From NCBI GenBank assembly GCA_027491785.1, contig JAOZGJ010000039.1:1-60069 (forward strand): a stretch of 60,069 nt of DNA, read 5' to 3'. Below, piece after piece: positions 24,599-33,582 of this stretch. Below the pieces are notes generated by a model. That model had not been told where the DNA came from, made no database searches, and saw nothing but the letters and a program-made list of their open reading frames with translations. The number at the start of each line of letters is the position of its first letter. Position 1 is the first letter of the stretch. This DNA comes from Thermoproteota archaeon. Its GTDB lineage: Archaea > Korarchaeota > Korarchaeia > Korarchaeales > Korarchaeaceae. A program made the translations under genes and the position numbers.

Positions 24599-24983
24599 AG
24601 TATATTAGAGAGTAAAGCTCTGCTAGATCATCCTTTCTCCTCTCTCGAACAAGATCGCTTCTCTCTAAAAAATTTAGATGCCATCTTAAGCTCCCTAGGT
24701 TTATCTTTCTAGATCCCTAGCTACCTGCCTCGGGTATACACCAGATTTACCCTCGAGCAAGCCATGGATCTATAGAAGGATTCGCCTTCTTAATGACCTA
24801 TAGCCTAACTCCCAACTTGGATCAAACGCGTAGATCAGAAGCCTATCTTAGGGTAATCAACTTGGAGATATCTGGGTCTAAAAACTAACTAATAGATGTA
24901 AAAGAAGTAGGAGGAGCGGCTACCTCTATGAGCATGGCAGTGGAAGAAGCTGCTGTGATAATCGTCTGGTGAGGGCTATTATA
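24599..24983. other. 385-base gap without a gene
   Basis: No credible coding region, tRNA or repeat seen. A short plus-strand frame near 24903-24973 (14 codons from ATG 24930, after GGAGGAG) could be a chance peptide or a gene remnant. A/T-rich stretches occur at 24664-24675. Confidence 0.4.
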
Positions 24984-26314
24984 TTACATACCTCCCTTTC
25001 TCCTTACTCCATATTTATTCAATGTTTGAGATCTCGTTAGGAGAGATCTCTTCCTTACTCTCCTATACATGAATTCTATGGCAGCGAATGTAATGACTGT
25101 AATCCATATGGTATAAAACACGCGTCTATCTACCTGCCATTGGTAGTACATAAGTAACGAGAAGATGGCTAGAACCACCACTAGGCTTAGCGCCACCAAT
25201 GACTTGCGAGCTCCTGTTTTATCAACCAATCTCAGATGGGAGATTATGGCAAATATATAAACTAGAAGAAACGTAGCACTGCAAATGGCGGCAATTCCAT
25301 CTATATTAAACAAAAGAGCGAAAAGAAGCCCTAAACCTGCCGTTATGTAGAGCCCTTCCGAGGCAGAGAACCATGTTTTCCTCTCGAAGATGGGAGGAAG
25401 TTCTCCCTCCTTGGCAAGGGCATAAGCTATATTAGCTCCCCATAAATCGTGGCATTTGTGGCTGAGGATGTAGAGAATAAAGCTCCTATAGAGATGAAAG
25501 CGAAGCCAAGACTCCCCAAGAAGGGCTTAGCTGCTTCAGCTAGCGCATATTCCTTTGCCTTAACGAGTTCCTGAATAGGAAGGTTTCCAACTGCAACTAT
25601 AGCTATGGAAATGTAAACTGCTGTCACTATAAGGAGACTTAGGCATATGGCCCTAGGCACATTCTTCTTCGGGTTCTCAATATCCTCTGATGCATTGGTG
25701 ATCAGCCCGAAGCCCGTATAGCTCAGGAAGAATATTGTTGCTGCATAGACAGCGCCCATTAGGTGTCCAGCATCAAACTGGGGCATTACGTACCCCGGTT
25801 TTATGAACCAAAGTCCACCAAAAACAAAAATTCCTAGAACAAGGAGTTTACCTAAGACTATAAAGGACTCTGTTCTACCAACAGCCTTGGATCCGAAGAA
25901 ATTCAGCGCTGTGAACGTAATTACAACCATGGTCTCAACTAGATCGAATAAGAAAGCAGATCTTTCCATCCCAATCAATGCGAGAAAATAGCCAGAAAAT
26001 GCATTCGCAAATAGAGATAGAGAAACCACATAGCTCATCCACATGAGAAATGCTAGAGTACCCGTCAATTCGTTATCTCCCAAGCCCTGTAATATGAATT
26101 CTATGGGTCCCGCATTCGAGACGAACCTAGATCCAAGTTTAGCGTAGTTATATGCTACGAAGTAAGCAGCAAACGAGGAGAGCGTAAAAGCTAAGGGTAG
26201 ATCTCTCCCTGCGACTTGGGCTCCAATTCCCAAAATAGAAAATATGATAGCCCCTATTATTATCCCGACAGCTATGGAAGTCGCTTCCCATAACGAGAGC
26301 TTTCTTCTCCTCAA
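24984..26314 (-). pseudogene. APC-family amino acid permease, single-base frameshift
   Basis: Two adjacent frames make one permease. The upstream part (from TTG 26314) carries the APC start EATSIAVGIIIGAI and helices 1-8 and ends at a stop at 25427 soon after SSATNATIYG. Restoring one base in the run of four G (plus strand CCCC, 25438-25441) continues it as GANIAYALAKEGELPP, open through the frame ending at 24984, giving 443 residues, the normal size. Without the repair the protein lacks its last four helices. It is either a recent pseudogene, a homopolymer sequencing error, or (less likely) programmed frameshifting. Confidence 0.88.
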
Positions 26315-26451
26315 ATTATATCTTTTCTATAGAATTATGGGATTTCTTAAATTTTCCGATCCATCTTAAAGGTCTTCTCTTGAGGATAAGCCCTTAGGTA
26401 ATGCAGAGGTCAATAGCAAATTAATTAAATTTCTTAGAGGTCTACCTTGTA

Positions 26452-27312
26452 ATGAAACAGAATTTAGAGGAGCTCCTTCTAAAGTTCCAAAGGAATGAGA
26501 TAACCGAGTATAATGTATATTTAAGCCTAGCTAGTAGATCTAAAGGGAAAAATAGGGAGATACTTGAAAGGATAGCTAAAGATGAGCTTAGGCATTATTC
26601 TATTCTCAAAAAACATACAGGCAGAGATGTGGAGCCCGATGCTGCGAAGATATTCCTATACTCCCTGATCGCTAAAATCTTTGGGGTGACCTTTGCAATA
26701 AAACTGATGGAAAGAGGAGAGGAAATAGCTCAAGAGGGCTATCAGCTTATTATGAATGATATACCTGAGGCTGCTTCACTCCTTAAGGAAGAGGAAGAAC
26801 ACGAAAACGAATTAATAGAGCTTATCAAAGAGGAAAGAGTGGAGTATGTAGGATCTATGGTCTTGGGACTAAATGACGCTCTCGTTGAATTAACAGGAGC
26901 GCTAGCAGGCCTTTCATTCGCTCTTCAGAATTCTAGGATTGTTGGAATGGCTGGTCTCATAATGGGAATTGCTGCCAGTCTATCTATGGCTGCATCAGAG
27001 TACTTATCTAGAAGATCTGAGGGTACTGGAAATCCACTCAAAGGTGCTCTGTATACTGGATTGGCCTATATAATTGCTGTATCTATACTTATAGCACCAT
27101 TCTTCACGATAGAATATATATACTCTTCATTAATGGTCATGTTTCTCGCTGTCGTAGTTATAATAGCAATATTCACATTCTATGTCTCCGTCGTGAAAGA
27201 TCAGTCTTACAAGAAACTCTTCGCTGAGATGGTAGGTATAAGCTTGGGAGTATCCGTAGCATCATTCGTCATAGGATGGGCTGCGAGGATCTTGCTTGGA
27301 ATAGAAATATGA
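26452..27312 (+). CDS. ferritin-like domain fused to VIT1/CCC1 metal transporter
   Basis: Residues 1 to about 130 are a ferritin/rubrerythrin-like four-helix domain with candidate iron ligands in ERIAKDELRHYSIL and EEEEHENEL. Residues about 130-286 are a VIT1/CCC1-type membrane domain with five helices (GSMVLGLNDALVELTGALAGL, then SLSMAASEYLSRRSE). This is the layout of membrane-bound ferritin A-type proteins that export iron or manganese. A TATA-like ATTAATTAAATTT lies near 26419-26431; AGAGGT follows. Confidence 0.88.
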   Translation: MKQNLEELLLKFQRNEITEYNVYLSLASRSKGKNREILERIAKDELRHYSILKKHTGRDVEPDAAKIFLYSLIAKIFGVTFAIKLMERGEEIAQEGYQLIMNDIPEAASLLKEEEEHENELIELIKEERVEYVGSMVLGLNDALVELTGALAGLSFALQNSRIVGMAGLIMGIAASLSMAASEYLSRRSEGTGNPLKGALYTGLAYIIAVSILIAPFFTIEYIYSSLMVMFLAVVVIIAIFTFYVSVVKDQSYKKLFAEMVGISLGVSVASFVIGWAARILLGIEI

Positions 27313-27365
27313 TCGAAGGATAATCGAAGGGCTAACCTACTACCTGGATTACTTGATGAGTAATA

Positions 27366-27390
27366 GAATAAAAGGAAAAGAAAGAAAAAG
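27366..27390 (-). terminator. T-rich terminator after the oxidase operon
   Basis: On the minus strand several T-tracts (T5, T3, T4, T4) follow one another within 40 bases of the CydA-prime stop at 27406. This is a typical archaeal multi-tract terminator. Confidence 0.6.
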
Positions 27391-27405
27391 GGCGAAAGGT
27401 GACGG

Positions 27406-28551
27406 TCAATCCCTGAGGATTAAATAGAACAAGGCTGCTACTGCTATCAGAAGCGGTATTAGGAACACTATCGTTATTGCATAAAGTTCTGGTAATGTTG
27501 CAAGGCTATTGGCGTTAGTGGTTAGGAGGGCCTGCTTGAATATGATTGGTAGGGAGTTGACTACTTCCGGCTGGGCTATGAAATAGGGAAGCTGGCTATG
27601 CATATTCAGGAGCTCCCCTGTTAATATCGTCGCCATGCCGGCCGGTCCGGCGATTTCTGCCCATCCAAGGACCTCATCTAGCTTAGATAACCCCCTAAGC
27701 ACGTATATTACGGCGAAGAACTGAATTAGCACGAATATCATCTTGATGACGAAGAGCCAACCGTAGTTGTACTTAGGACTGGCCCCGAAGAGGAAGCCGA
27801 ATATGTTCTCGAACTTATACTTCGATACGCTCAGACTTATCGCATACCAAGGCCCGAATATCACCATCAATGCTAGAAACAGAGCCCCGTACTCGATGAA
27901 CTTCCCGACAAGCTCTGAGTATCTTTCCTTATTTGAGCCAGCCTTAGCATACCTATATGCATAGGCGGAGGCGAGCATTAGAGATCCCGCAGCTAATGCT
28001 CCAAATACGCTCTTCAAATAGAGAGGTAGGAATGTAGGATTGGTTAAAGCCTCTAACAGATCTAAATAGAGCTTAGGTTGTAGGTGCAGGCCTGTTGGTA
28101 CGTTGAGGAATGCAAATACGGCCCTGAACCCGAATGGTATTATATAGCCGGTCAGAGCTAGTAGGGCTCCTATTGTGAGGTGTAGATTACCGGAGATCTT
28201 GTCCCAGAGGTACCAGTAGAGGACTATCGTGAGGAACCTCAGTGCTATCATGAGTATCGCTATGCCGAAGGGAGCAAAGGTCAGGTGACCAGCTAGCCCT
28301 AAGAACTGGGGATAGAAGCTCAGGAGAGATACTGTGAATGCCGTTCCAAAGACGCCAGCTATTGCATATGTACTGGCATAGTACCTCATCAGGTTCTTGG
28401 CCCTGTCCATCAGGAAATCATCATTCCCCTTCCTAGCCATCCACTCGAGCAAGGGTATGAAGGTCGCTAAGGCAATATCCAGATTTACTAGGATTATATG
28501 GAGCCCGAATGTGAGGGAGATAATAGCAGATACTGGCAGAGGTGCCTGCAT
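27406..28551 (-). CDS. CydA-prime: CydA-like second subunit of a bd-type quinol oxidase
   Basis: About nine hydrophobic helices. It is not CydB: its first half aligns with the N-terminal half of the neighbouring CydA (GLHIILVNLDIALA, GVFGTAFTVSLLSFYPQ, ALRFLTIVLYWYLWDKI), and the GELLNMHSQLPYFI segment occupies the place of CydA's GRKPW motif. The EFG and GRKPW motifs themselves are lost, so it probably carries no full haem set. Archaeal CydA/CydA-prime oxidases of this type have been described. GGAGGTGATC, four bases before ATG 28551, fixes the start and removes the apparent overlap with cydA. Confidence 0.85.
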   Translation of the reverse strand: MQAPLPVSAIISLTFGLHIILVNLDIALATFIPLLEWMARKGNDDFLMDRAKNLMRYYASTYAIAGVFGTAFTVSLLSFYPQFLGLAGHLTFAPFGIAILMIALRFLTIVLYWYLWDKISGNLHLTIGALLALTGYIIPFGFRAVFAFLNVPTGLHLQPKLYLDLLEALTNPTFLPLYLKSVFGALAAGSLMLASAYAYRYAKAGSNKERYSELVGKFIEYGALFLALMVIFGPWYAISLSVSKYKFENIFGFLFGASPKYNYGWLFVIKMIFVLIQFFAVIYVLRGLSKLDEVLGWAEIAGPAGMATILTGELLNMHSQLPYFIAQPEVVNSLPIIFKQALLTTNANSLATLPELYAITIVFLIPLLIAVAALFYLILRD

Positions 28552-28555
28552 GGGA

Positions 28556-30142
28556 TCACCTCCTCCACAGGAACCAGTAAACCCCGATGACCAGCACCGC
28601 AAGTATTGCTGCTAGGAACACAGCTATGCCAGCAAGCTGCCAAGCGGGTGGCGGGTTTATCGTATACTCAGTCCTGACATCCATTATTCCATATATGGCC
28701 CATGGCTTCCTTCCCATCTCCCTTACTCCCCATCCTAGAAAGCTCGTTATATGGGCTATAGCAGGCGATATCACCCCGAGCCAAAGGCTCCATTTGGGGG
28801 GCATTCCTCTATAAACTAGAAATACCATAACTAAGGCAATAAGTCCCAGCAGGACTCCCAATCCTATTTTTGTGTAGTATAGGTAATGTATGATGAGAGG
28901 AGGTCTATATTCCGGCTTTATTAGGTCATATGAAGGAAGCTGGGCTTTTGGAGATCCATAAGCAAGTAAAGGCATTATCTGCTTGGTTAATGGTCCCATT
29001 CCGATCATCTCAGGCAAGCTCTTTATTTGGGACGTTGTTGCTTCCATTGCAGCGAACTTCTCCGGGTTGTGCCTCGCTACCGCTTCACCCATCGCATGAC
29101 CAAATGCCGTACCTTGGAGGGCTACTACTATGAGAGCTACGATGGCCGCGAACTTGAGCCCCCTGATGAAGTACCCTCTTTCATCCTTTCCTGACCTGAG
29201 AAGCCTAAGGGAGTAACCTCCCATCACCGTGAAGGCTGACACGGTTAGGGCAGCACCAAGTGCGTGCAGGTACGTCGCTAGGTAGCCTCCCGATAGGAAG
29301 GTTATCACAAAAGCCCCAACGTTCTTCACGGTATTAGCTACTATCTGATCTATTACTGATTCAAGCGGCAGGGAAGATACCGATTTAAGGGCCTCAGGTT
29401 TTATAACTGCCGCCAATGTACTAGCTCCCACGGTCTTCCCGCTGAAAGCCTCATACATGAGCGTCCTCACTAGACCAGATGGGATAGTCACGGTTACTTG
29501 GTTATGAGAGACGCTGAGTATCTTCACCCCAACTGCGGCCAGCTTGTTGACGTCCAATATCTGGGCCAACTGGGCTGGCACTATCAACAGGACATCAGGG
29601 GGAGCCCAGCTCGATGGACCTACCATCGGGTTGTAGTGAGCAATTACGTTGGCCGGAGCCTGCATGAAAGAATTAACGCTCAATATCATTGCTCCTGAGA
29701 ACCAAGCTCCTATAAATGCCAAAGTACCGACAAGCACGTGGACCTTGGGCGACATCTTGTCCTCGGCATAGAAGTACATGTATACGAAAACAGCCTCCAT
29801 TATGAAGGCGAAGATCTCCATGTAGAGGGGAAAGTATATGTACCTACCCGCAGCTTCCGTCAGGTTTGGCCACAGTAAAACTAGGCCGAACTCCGAGGCA
29901 GTTCCTGTAGCAGCTCCAACTGCAAAAACGGCCACGAATCCCTTGGCTAGAGTCCTAGAGATCTTCTTCCAATGATCGTTTCCCGTCCTTAGCCAGATAA
30001 TCTCGGCAATCACTGCAAGAAAAGGCAGACCAAGGACGTACTGTAAGATAAACCAATGAACTTCTATCCCTATCATTGAGAGGAGCCTTGCCCAATAGGC
30101 TGGGTAAGAAGCCCACTGGGAAATTATTCCTATAGGACTCAT
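28556..30142 (-). CDS. cydA: bd-type quinol oxidase catalytic subunit CydA
   Basis: 528 residues. His29 (IEVHW) fits the high-spin haem ligand; GTASEFGLVLLWPN, the NSFMQAP segment (157-163), His293 (YLHALG, low-spin haem ligand region), EKFAAMEATT and EMGRKPWAIYG are all CydA landmarks. Between FMQ and His293 lie about 130 residues, roughly 95 more than I recall for E. coli, so there is a large insertion in the loop there. It reduces O2 with electrons from quinol at the membrane. TATA box at 30162-30173 places the mRNA start at the ATG (leaderless). First gene of the two-gene operon. Confidence 0.93.
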   Translation of the reverse strand: MSPIGIISQWASYPAYWARLLSMIGIEVHWFILQYVLGLPFLAVIAEIIWLRTGNDHWKKISRTLAKGFVAVFAVGAATGTASEFGLVLLWPNLTEAAGRYIYFPLYMEIFAFIMEAVFVYMYFYAEDKMSPKVHVLVGTLAFIGAWFSGAMILSVNSFMQAPANVIAHYNPMVGPSSWAPPDVLLIVPAQLAQILDVNKLAAVGVKILSVSHNQVTVTIPSGLVRTLMYEAFSGKTVGASTLAAVIKPEALKSVSSLPLESVIDQIVANTVKNVGAFVITFLSGGYLATYLHALGAALTVSAFTVMGGYSLRLLRSGKDERGYFIRGLKFAAIVALIVVALQGTAFGHAMGEAVARHNPEKFAAMEATTSQIKSLPEMIGMGPLTKQIMPLLAYGSPKAQLPSYDLIKPEYRPPLIIHYLYYTKIGLGVLLGLIALVMVFLVYRGMPPKWSLWLGVISPAIAHITSFLGWGVREMGRKPWAIYGIMDVRTEYTINPPPAWQLAGIAVFLAAILAVLVIGVYWFLWRR

Positions 30143-30161
30143 ATTGGATCTGAAAGGTTAC

Positions 30162-30173
30162 TTTATATATAAT
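30162..30173 (-). promoter_or_regulatory. TATA box of the oxidase operon
   Basis: ATTATATATAAA on the minus strand, centre 25 bases from the cydA ATG at 30142, with no ribosome-binding site between: a leaderless archaeal promoter. Confidence 0.65.
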
Positions 30174-30290
30174 TAATATAAGATTTTGGTTAGATTTCCA
30201 AACTATTTGTTTAACGATAGACGTAGTGACATTATGATTCGTATCCTAATGTCATGGAGCAACTCTAGTACGGGCAGAGCAGAGAGCTAT

Positions 30291-31163
30291 CTATTCTCTG
30301 AGTCTACTCTCAAAGAGAATCCTGTTCTTCAATTTACCCACTCCCCATACTTCTATCTCCACTATATCTCCATGATTAAGGAGTTTAGGGGGATTAGAGA
30401 ACCCTCCAACACCAGAAGGTGTACCAGTAGCTATTAGATCACCAGGTTCCATGGTCATGCCTTTACTTAGGATCATAAGGATATCCCAAGGCCTGAATAT
30501 CATCTGACTAGAGCTAGCATACTGCCTTCTCTCTCCATTAACTAATGTGGTAACCCCTAATTCATCGAAGTTAACTGAAGTATCTATCCAAGGCCCTATT
30601 GGAGCGAAACCATCTATGCTCTTTCCCCTAACCCATTGCCCATCTCTTCTCTGTAAGTCCCTAGCGGTAACATCATTGAAGGCGAGGTACCCAAGTATGG
30701 ATTCCTTCGCAGCTCTTTCATCCATCCTCCTTCCTCCGTTTTTCAAAATGAACGCTATCTCACCTTCGTAATCTACCTCCCTTACGTAGTCATCCGGCAC
30801 GATCACATCGGAGTATGGACCGTTCAGAGCGGTTCTAGGCTTCATAAATATAACTGGCTCCTTCGGTGGCTCAAAGCCAGTTTCAGCAGCATGTTCAGCG
30901 TAGTTCTTTCCTAAGCATATGATCTTAGGCGGATCTGTGATGGGCCTGAGGAGCCTAACCTCATCCAGGGGGATGGTCCTCCCGAATGATTTGTCCTCTA
31001 GCCTAAGGACGTCATCAATTACCGGAAGCTTTATCAGCTCATCCAAAGTGGGGGGCATTTCCCTGCCGAGTTTCTTGCCTATCTCCTCGGAGGGTACGAT
31101 CTCACCATCGTATTCAAGTCCATAGTCAATCGCCTTATCATGAATATACCTGACTAATCGCAT
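30291..31163 (-). CDS. fumarylacetoacetate hydrolase family protein
   Basis: 290 residues. The FAH core has CLGKNYAEHAAE, the metal-binding Glu pair in VDYEGEIAF and Asp in FNDVTARDLQ, and GDLIATGTPSGVG. Members cleave or decarboxylate acylpyruvates, oxaloacetate or ring-opened homoprotocatechuate. It lies 24 bases after a HAD-family phosphatase gene and may be cotranscribed; that context does not define the substrate. Confidence 0.9.
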   Translation of the reverse strand: MRLVRYIHDKAIDYGLEYDGEIVPSEEIGKKLGREMPPTLDELIKLPVIDDVLRLEDKSFGRTIPLDEVRLLRPITDPPKIICLGKNYAEHAAETGFEPPKEPVIFMKPRTALNGPYSDVIVPDDYVREVDYEGEIAFILKNGGRRMDERAAKESILGYLAFNDVTARDLQRRDGQWVRGKSIDGFAPIGPWIDTSVNFDELGVTTLVNGERRQYASSSQMIFRPWDILMILSKGMTMEPGDLIATGTPSGVGGFSNPPKLLNHGDIVEIEVWGVGKLKNRILFESRLRE

Positions 31164-31187
31164 AATGAATTTAGAGGGTAGTGCTAA

Positions 31188-31991
31188 TCAAGCTTTCGCG
31201 AGATCAATATGGACTATCTCCCTCAACTCGATCAATATTGCGTGGGGTATCATCAGGTTCTCCGGAACGTATCCATAGAGGATATCTTCCCTCATCTTCT
31301 CCTGAAGCAATCCTTCCTTTAAAGCCTTGTCTACCCTGGAGAACGGATCATAAGGCTTGAGTTCCTTCCATTCCCTAGCTATCAGGAAAGCTAATAGTCC
31401 AGCTTGCTTGGCCCCAGCTATATCATGACTTGGTGAGTCTCCTATATGGAAGGCTCCCCTGCAGTTACAGATATTCATCGCTACTCTGAATGCCTCTGGT
31501 CTTACCTTAAGGTATCCCAGTCTGTCAGTTGTCAAAATAGAGTCAAAGAGGTCGTAAATTCCTAGTTCCCTTAAGATAACATCCTGATACTTTGAGAGAC
31601 CGCCCGTCATCACGCACACCTTATAGCGTCTCTTTAAGGCCCTTACTGTTTCAATAGAATCCTCGTAGATGGAGGTAGAACCGCTCCTGACGGCATCAAG
31701 CAAGAGCGAGAGGGCATCGAATTGCTCATCCATCTCGACTCCAAGCATGCTCATGGCCCGCGGTAAAATGGTATCCCAATCGAATGCATGTAAATAGTCT
31801 CCCAACAAGATCCTTTCTCTCATTATCTCCCTTACCTTTTCTCTAAGAAGACGGATAGCTTCTTCACGACTTATATCCCTACTCCTAGATAGAACCTCAG
31901 CTGGTTTACCTAGCAGATATTCTCTATAGCCGGTTCTAATAATGGTGTGATCTAGATCGAGGAACGCGCACCTCATTCGGCTCATATGCAT
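31188..31991 (-). CDS. HAD-superfamily hydrolase
   Basis: Motif I FLDLDHTII supplies the two Asp; motif II is VMTGG, and motif IV GDSPSHD. The helical cap follows motif I, as in phosphoglycolate-phosphatase-like HADs. Three in-frame ATG (31991, 31985, 31976) precede the core; the last gives the most usual HAD N-terminus (MRCAFLDLD). Substrate unknown. Confidence 0.82.
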   Translation of the reverse strand: MHMSRMRCAFLDLDHTIIRTGYREYLLGKPAEVLSRSRDISREEAIRLLREKVREIMRERILLGDYLHAFDWDTILPRAMSMLGVEMDEQFDALSLLLDAVRSGSTSIYEDSIETVRALKRRYKVCVMTGGLSKYQDVILRELGIYDLFDSILTTDRLGYLKVRPEAFRVAMNICNCRGAFHIGDSPSHDIAGAKQAGLLAFLIAREWKELKPYDPFSRVDKALKEGLLQEKMREDILYGYVPENLMIPHAILIELREIVHIDLAKA

Positions 31992-32111
31992 GATTGAAAG
32001 GGAAAAACTTTCCCTTATTCGCGGGAAGTTTGAGAAGAGGAAGTAATTCCCTTGAAGGAATAAGAAAGTGGAAAAAGCTTTATGATGCTATCTCATGCTA
32101 AATTAACGTCC

Positions 32112-33095
32112 TCAGCTCATCAGTAGCTCTCTTATACTGGAGCACACTTCCCAAGTCCTCATATTACCTCCGACATCTGGGGTGGTATAACCTAACTCGC
32201 AAGCCCTCCACACAGCCTCTTCTAGGTCGTTAGCTGCTTCTCTGTAGTTAAGCCATTTAAACATCATCGCCGCAGAGAGTAGAGTGGCCATCGGATTTGC
32301 GATTCCCTTACCAGCTATATCAGGTGCTGTCCCGTGTACTGGTTCGAAAATAGCCCTCTCATCCCCTATGTTCCCACTTGGATACATTCCCAGCCCTCCT
32401 ATATATGCGGCCGCCAAGTCGGCCAATATGTCGCCGAACATGTTAGGTGTTATGATGAGGTCGAAGGGCCTATCCATCGCTAGCCTCATGGCAGCGGCAT
32501 CAACGTACATATCCCTATAGCTAAAGCCTTCCTCCTCCGCTAGAGATGAGCATACATCTCTGAATAGCTTGCATCCGAGCAGAACATTAGCCTTGTGAAT
32601 CACGTAAACATTCCTCTTTCCATTCTCCCTAGCATATTTATAGCCGTATCTACATATCCTCTCACTACCTCCCCTAGTTATTATCCTCAGATCGACCGCT
32701 ACATCCCTACTCGACCACCCTGCCTTAACGTAGAGGCCCTCTGTGTTTTCCCTGATTATCGTCACATCGAATCCTTTAACCGCGTTGGGAACAGGATAAG
32801 CCTTAGCCGGCCTTAAATTCACATACAAGTCGAGTTTCTGCCTCAGTGGAAGGATCACTTCCTTGGCTGTCTCTCCGACAGCTACCATCAAGGTGGCATC
32901 TGCCTTCCTCACACCCTCAAAGGTTTCTCTTGGAAGGGCAGTACCTCTCCTCTCCTTAGTCTCATCCCCTGCATCATATAGCCTAGTTTCCAGAGCCATG
33001 CTATGCTTATCCGCTAGGGTCTCGAGTACTGGAATGACCGCTTCCATGATCTCCGGACCTACGCCATCACCTGGAATTAGAGCTATTCTCGGCAT
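32112..33095 (-). CDS. leuB: 3-isopropylmalate dehydrogenase (beta-decarboxylating dehydrogenase family)
   Basis: 327 residues: IALIPGDGVGPEIM, VNLRPAKAYP (substrate Arg), IIRENTEGLYV, ITPNMFGDILADLAA (metal Asp) and EPVHGTAPDIAGKGIANP (NAD site). The family includes isocitrate, tartrate and homoisocitrate enzymes; the leuABCD context favours isopropylmalate. Last gene of the operon; overlaps leuD by 29 bases. Confidence 0.88.
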   Translation of the reverse strand: MPRIALIPGDGVGPEIMEAVIPVLETLADKHSMALETRLYDAGDETKERRGTALPRETFEGVRKADATLMVAVGETAKEVILPLRQKLDLYVNLRPAKAYPVPNAVKGFDVTIIRENTEGLYVKAGWSSRDVAVDLRIITRGGSERICRYGYKYARENGKRNVYVIHKANVLLGCKLFRDVCSSLAEEEGFSYRDMYVDAAAMRLAMDRPFDLIITPNMFGDILADLAAAYIGGLGMYPSGNIGDERAIFEPVHGTAPDIAGKGIANPMATLLSAAMMFKWLNYREAANDLEEAVWRACELGYTTPDVGGNMRTWEVCSSIRELLMS

Positions 33096-33582
33096 GTAAC
33101 CTCCTCCTCAGATAGGGAACCAAACCTCCTGCTTCTAGAATATCCATCAAAAATTCTGGAATACTCGTTCCTCCTAGCTCCCTATTCTTGGCAGGAATCC
33201 TCACGATCCCTGCCTTAATATCTACTTCTATGTATTCCCCATCCTCTACAGTATCGCTTATTCCAGGGACCTCCATTACTGGAAGGCCCACGTTGATCGC
33301 ATTTCTGAAGAAAATGCGGGAGAAGCTCTCCGCTAATACTATCTTAATTCCCGCATACTTCAGGGCTAAAGGGGCTTGCTCCCTACTCGAGCCATAGCCA
33401 AAGTTCCTTCCTGCTACTATAATTCTCCTCTCCTTAACCTTATCCCCAAACATGGGATCTAGATCCTCCATCGCATGGGTTCTAAGTATGCCTGGATCAG
33501 CTCCGTGCTTAAGGTAGCGCCCAGGAATTATCACGTCCGTGTCCACGTCGTCCCCGTACTTTATCACCCTTCCTCTAATCAC
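33067..33582 (-). CDS. leuD: 3-isopropylmalate dehydratase small subunit
   Basis: 171 residues, the usual archaeal size. DVDTDVIIPGRYL at the start and NFGYGSSREQAPLAL, the swivel-domain substrate loop, are diagnostic. Works with LeuC, whose stop overlaps its start by four bases. Confidence 0.92.
   Translation of the reverse strand: MIRGRVIKYGDDVDTDVIIPGRYLKHGADPGILRTHAMEDLDPMFGDKVKERRIIVAGRNFGYGSSREQAPLALKYAGIKIVLAESFSRIFFRNAINVGLPVMEVPGISDTVEDGEYIEVDIKAGIVRIPAKNRELGGTSIPEFLMDILEAGGLVPYLRRRLHAENSSNSR

Noticed and set aside
24930-24974. 14-codon frame after GGAGGAG in the 385-base gap
   Set aside because: Too short to support, no partner or repeat, and no clear TATA box at the right distance.
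27406-28602. Second oxidase subunit as CydB
   Set aside because: Its helices and spacing resemble the neighbouring CydA rather than CydB.
30186-30437. 83-codon plus-strand frame between cydA and the FAH gene
   Set aside because: It overlaps the FAH coding region by half and contains the oxidase promoter; composition is not protein-like.
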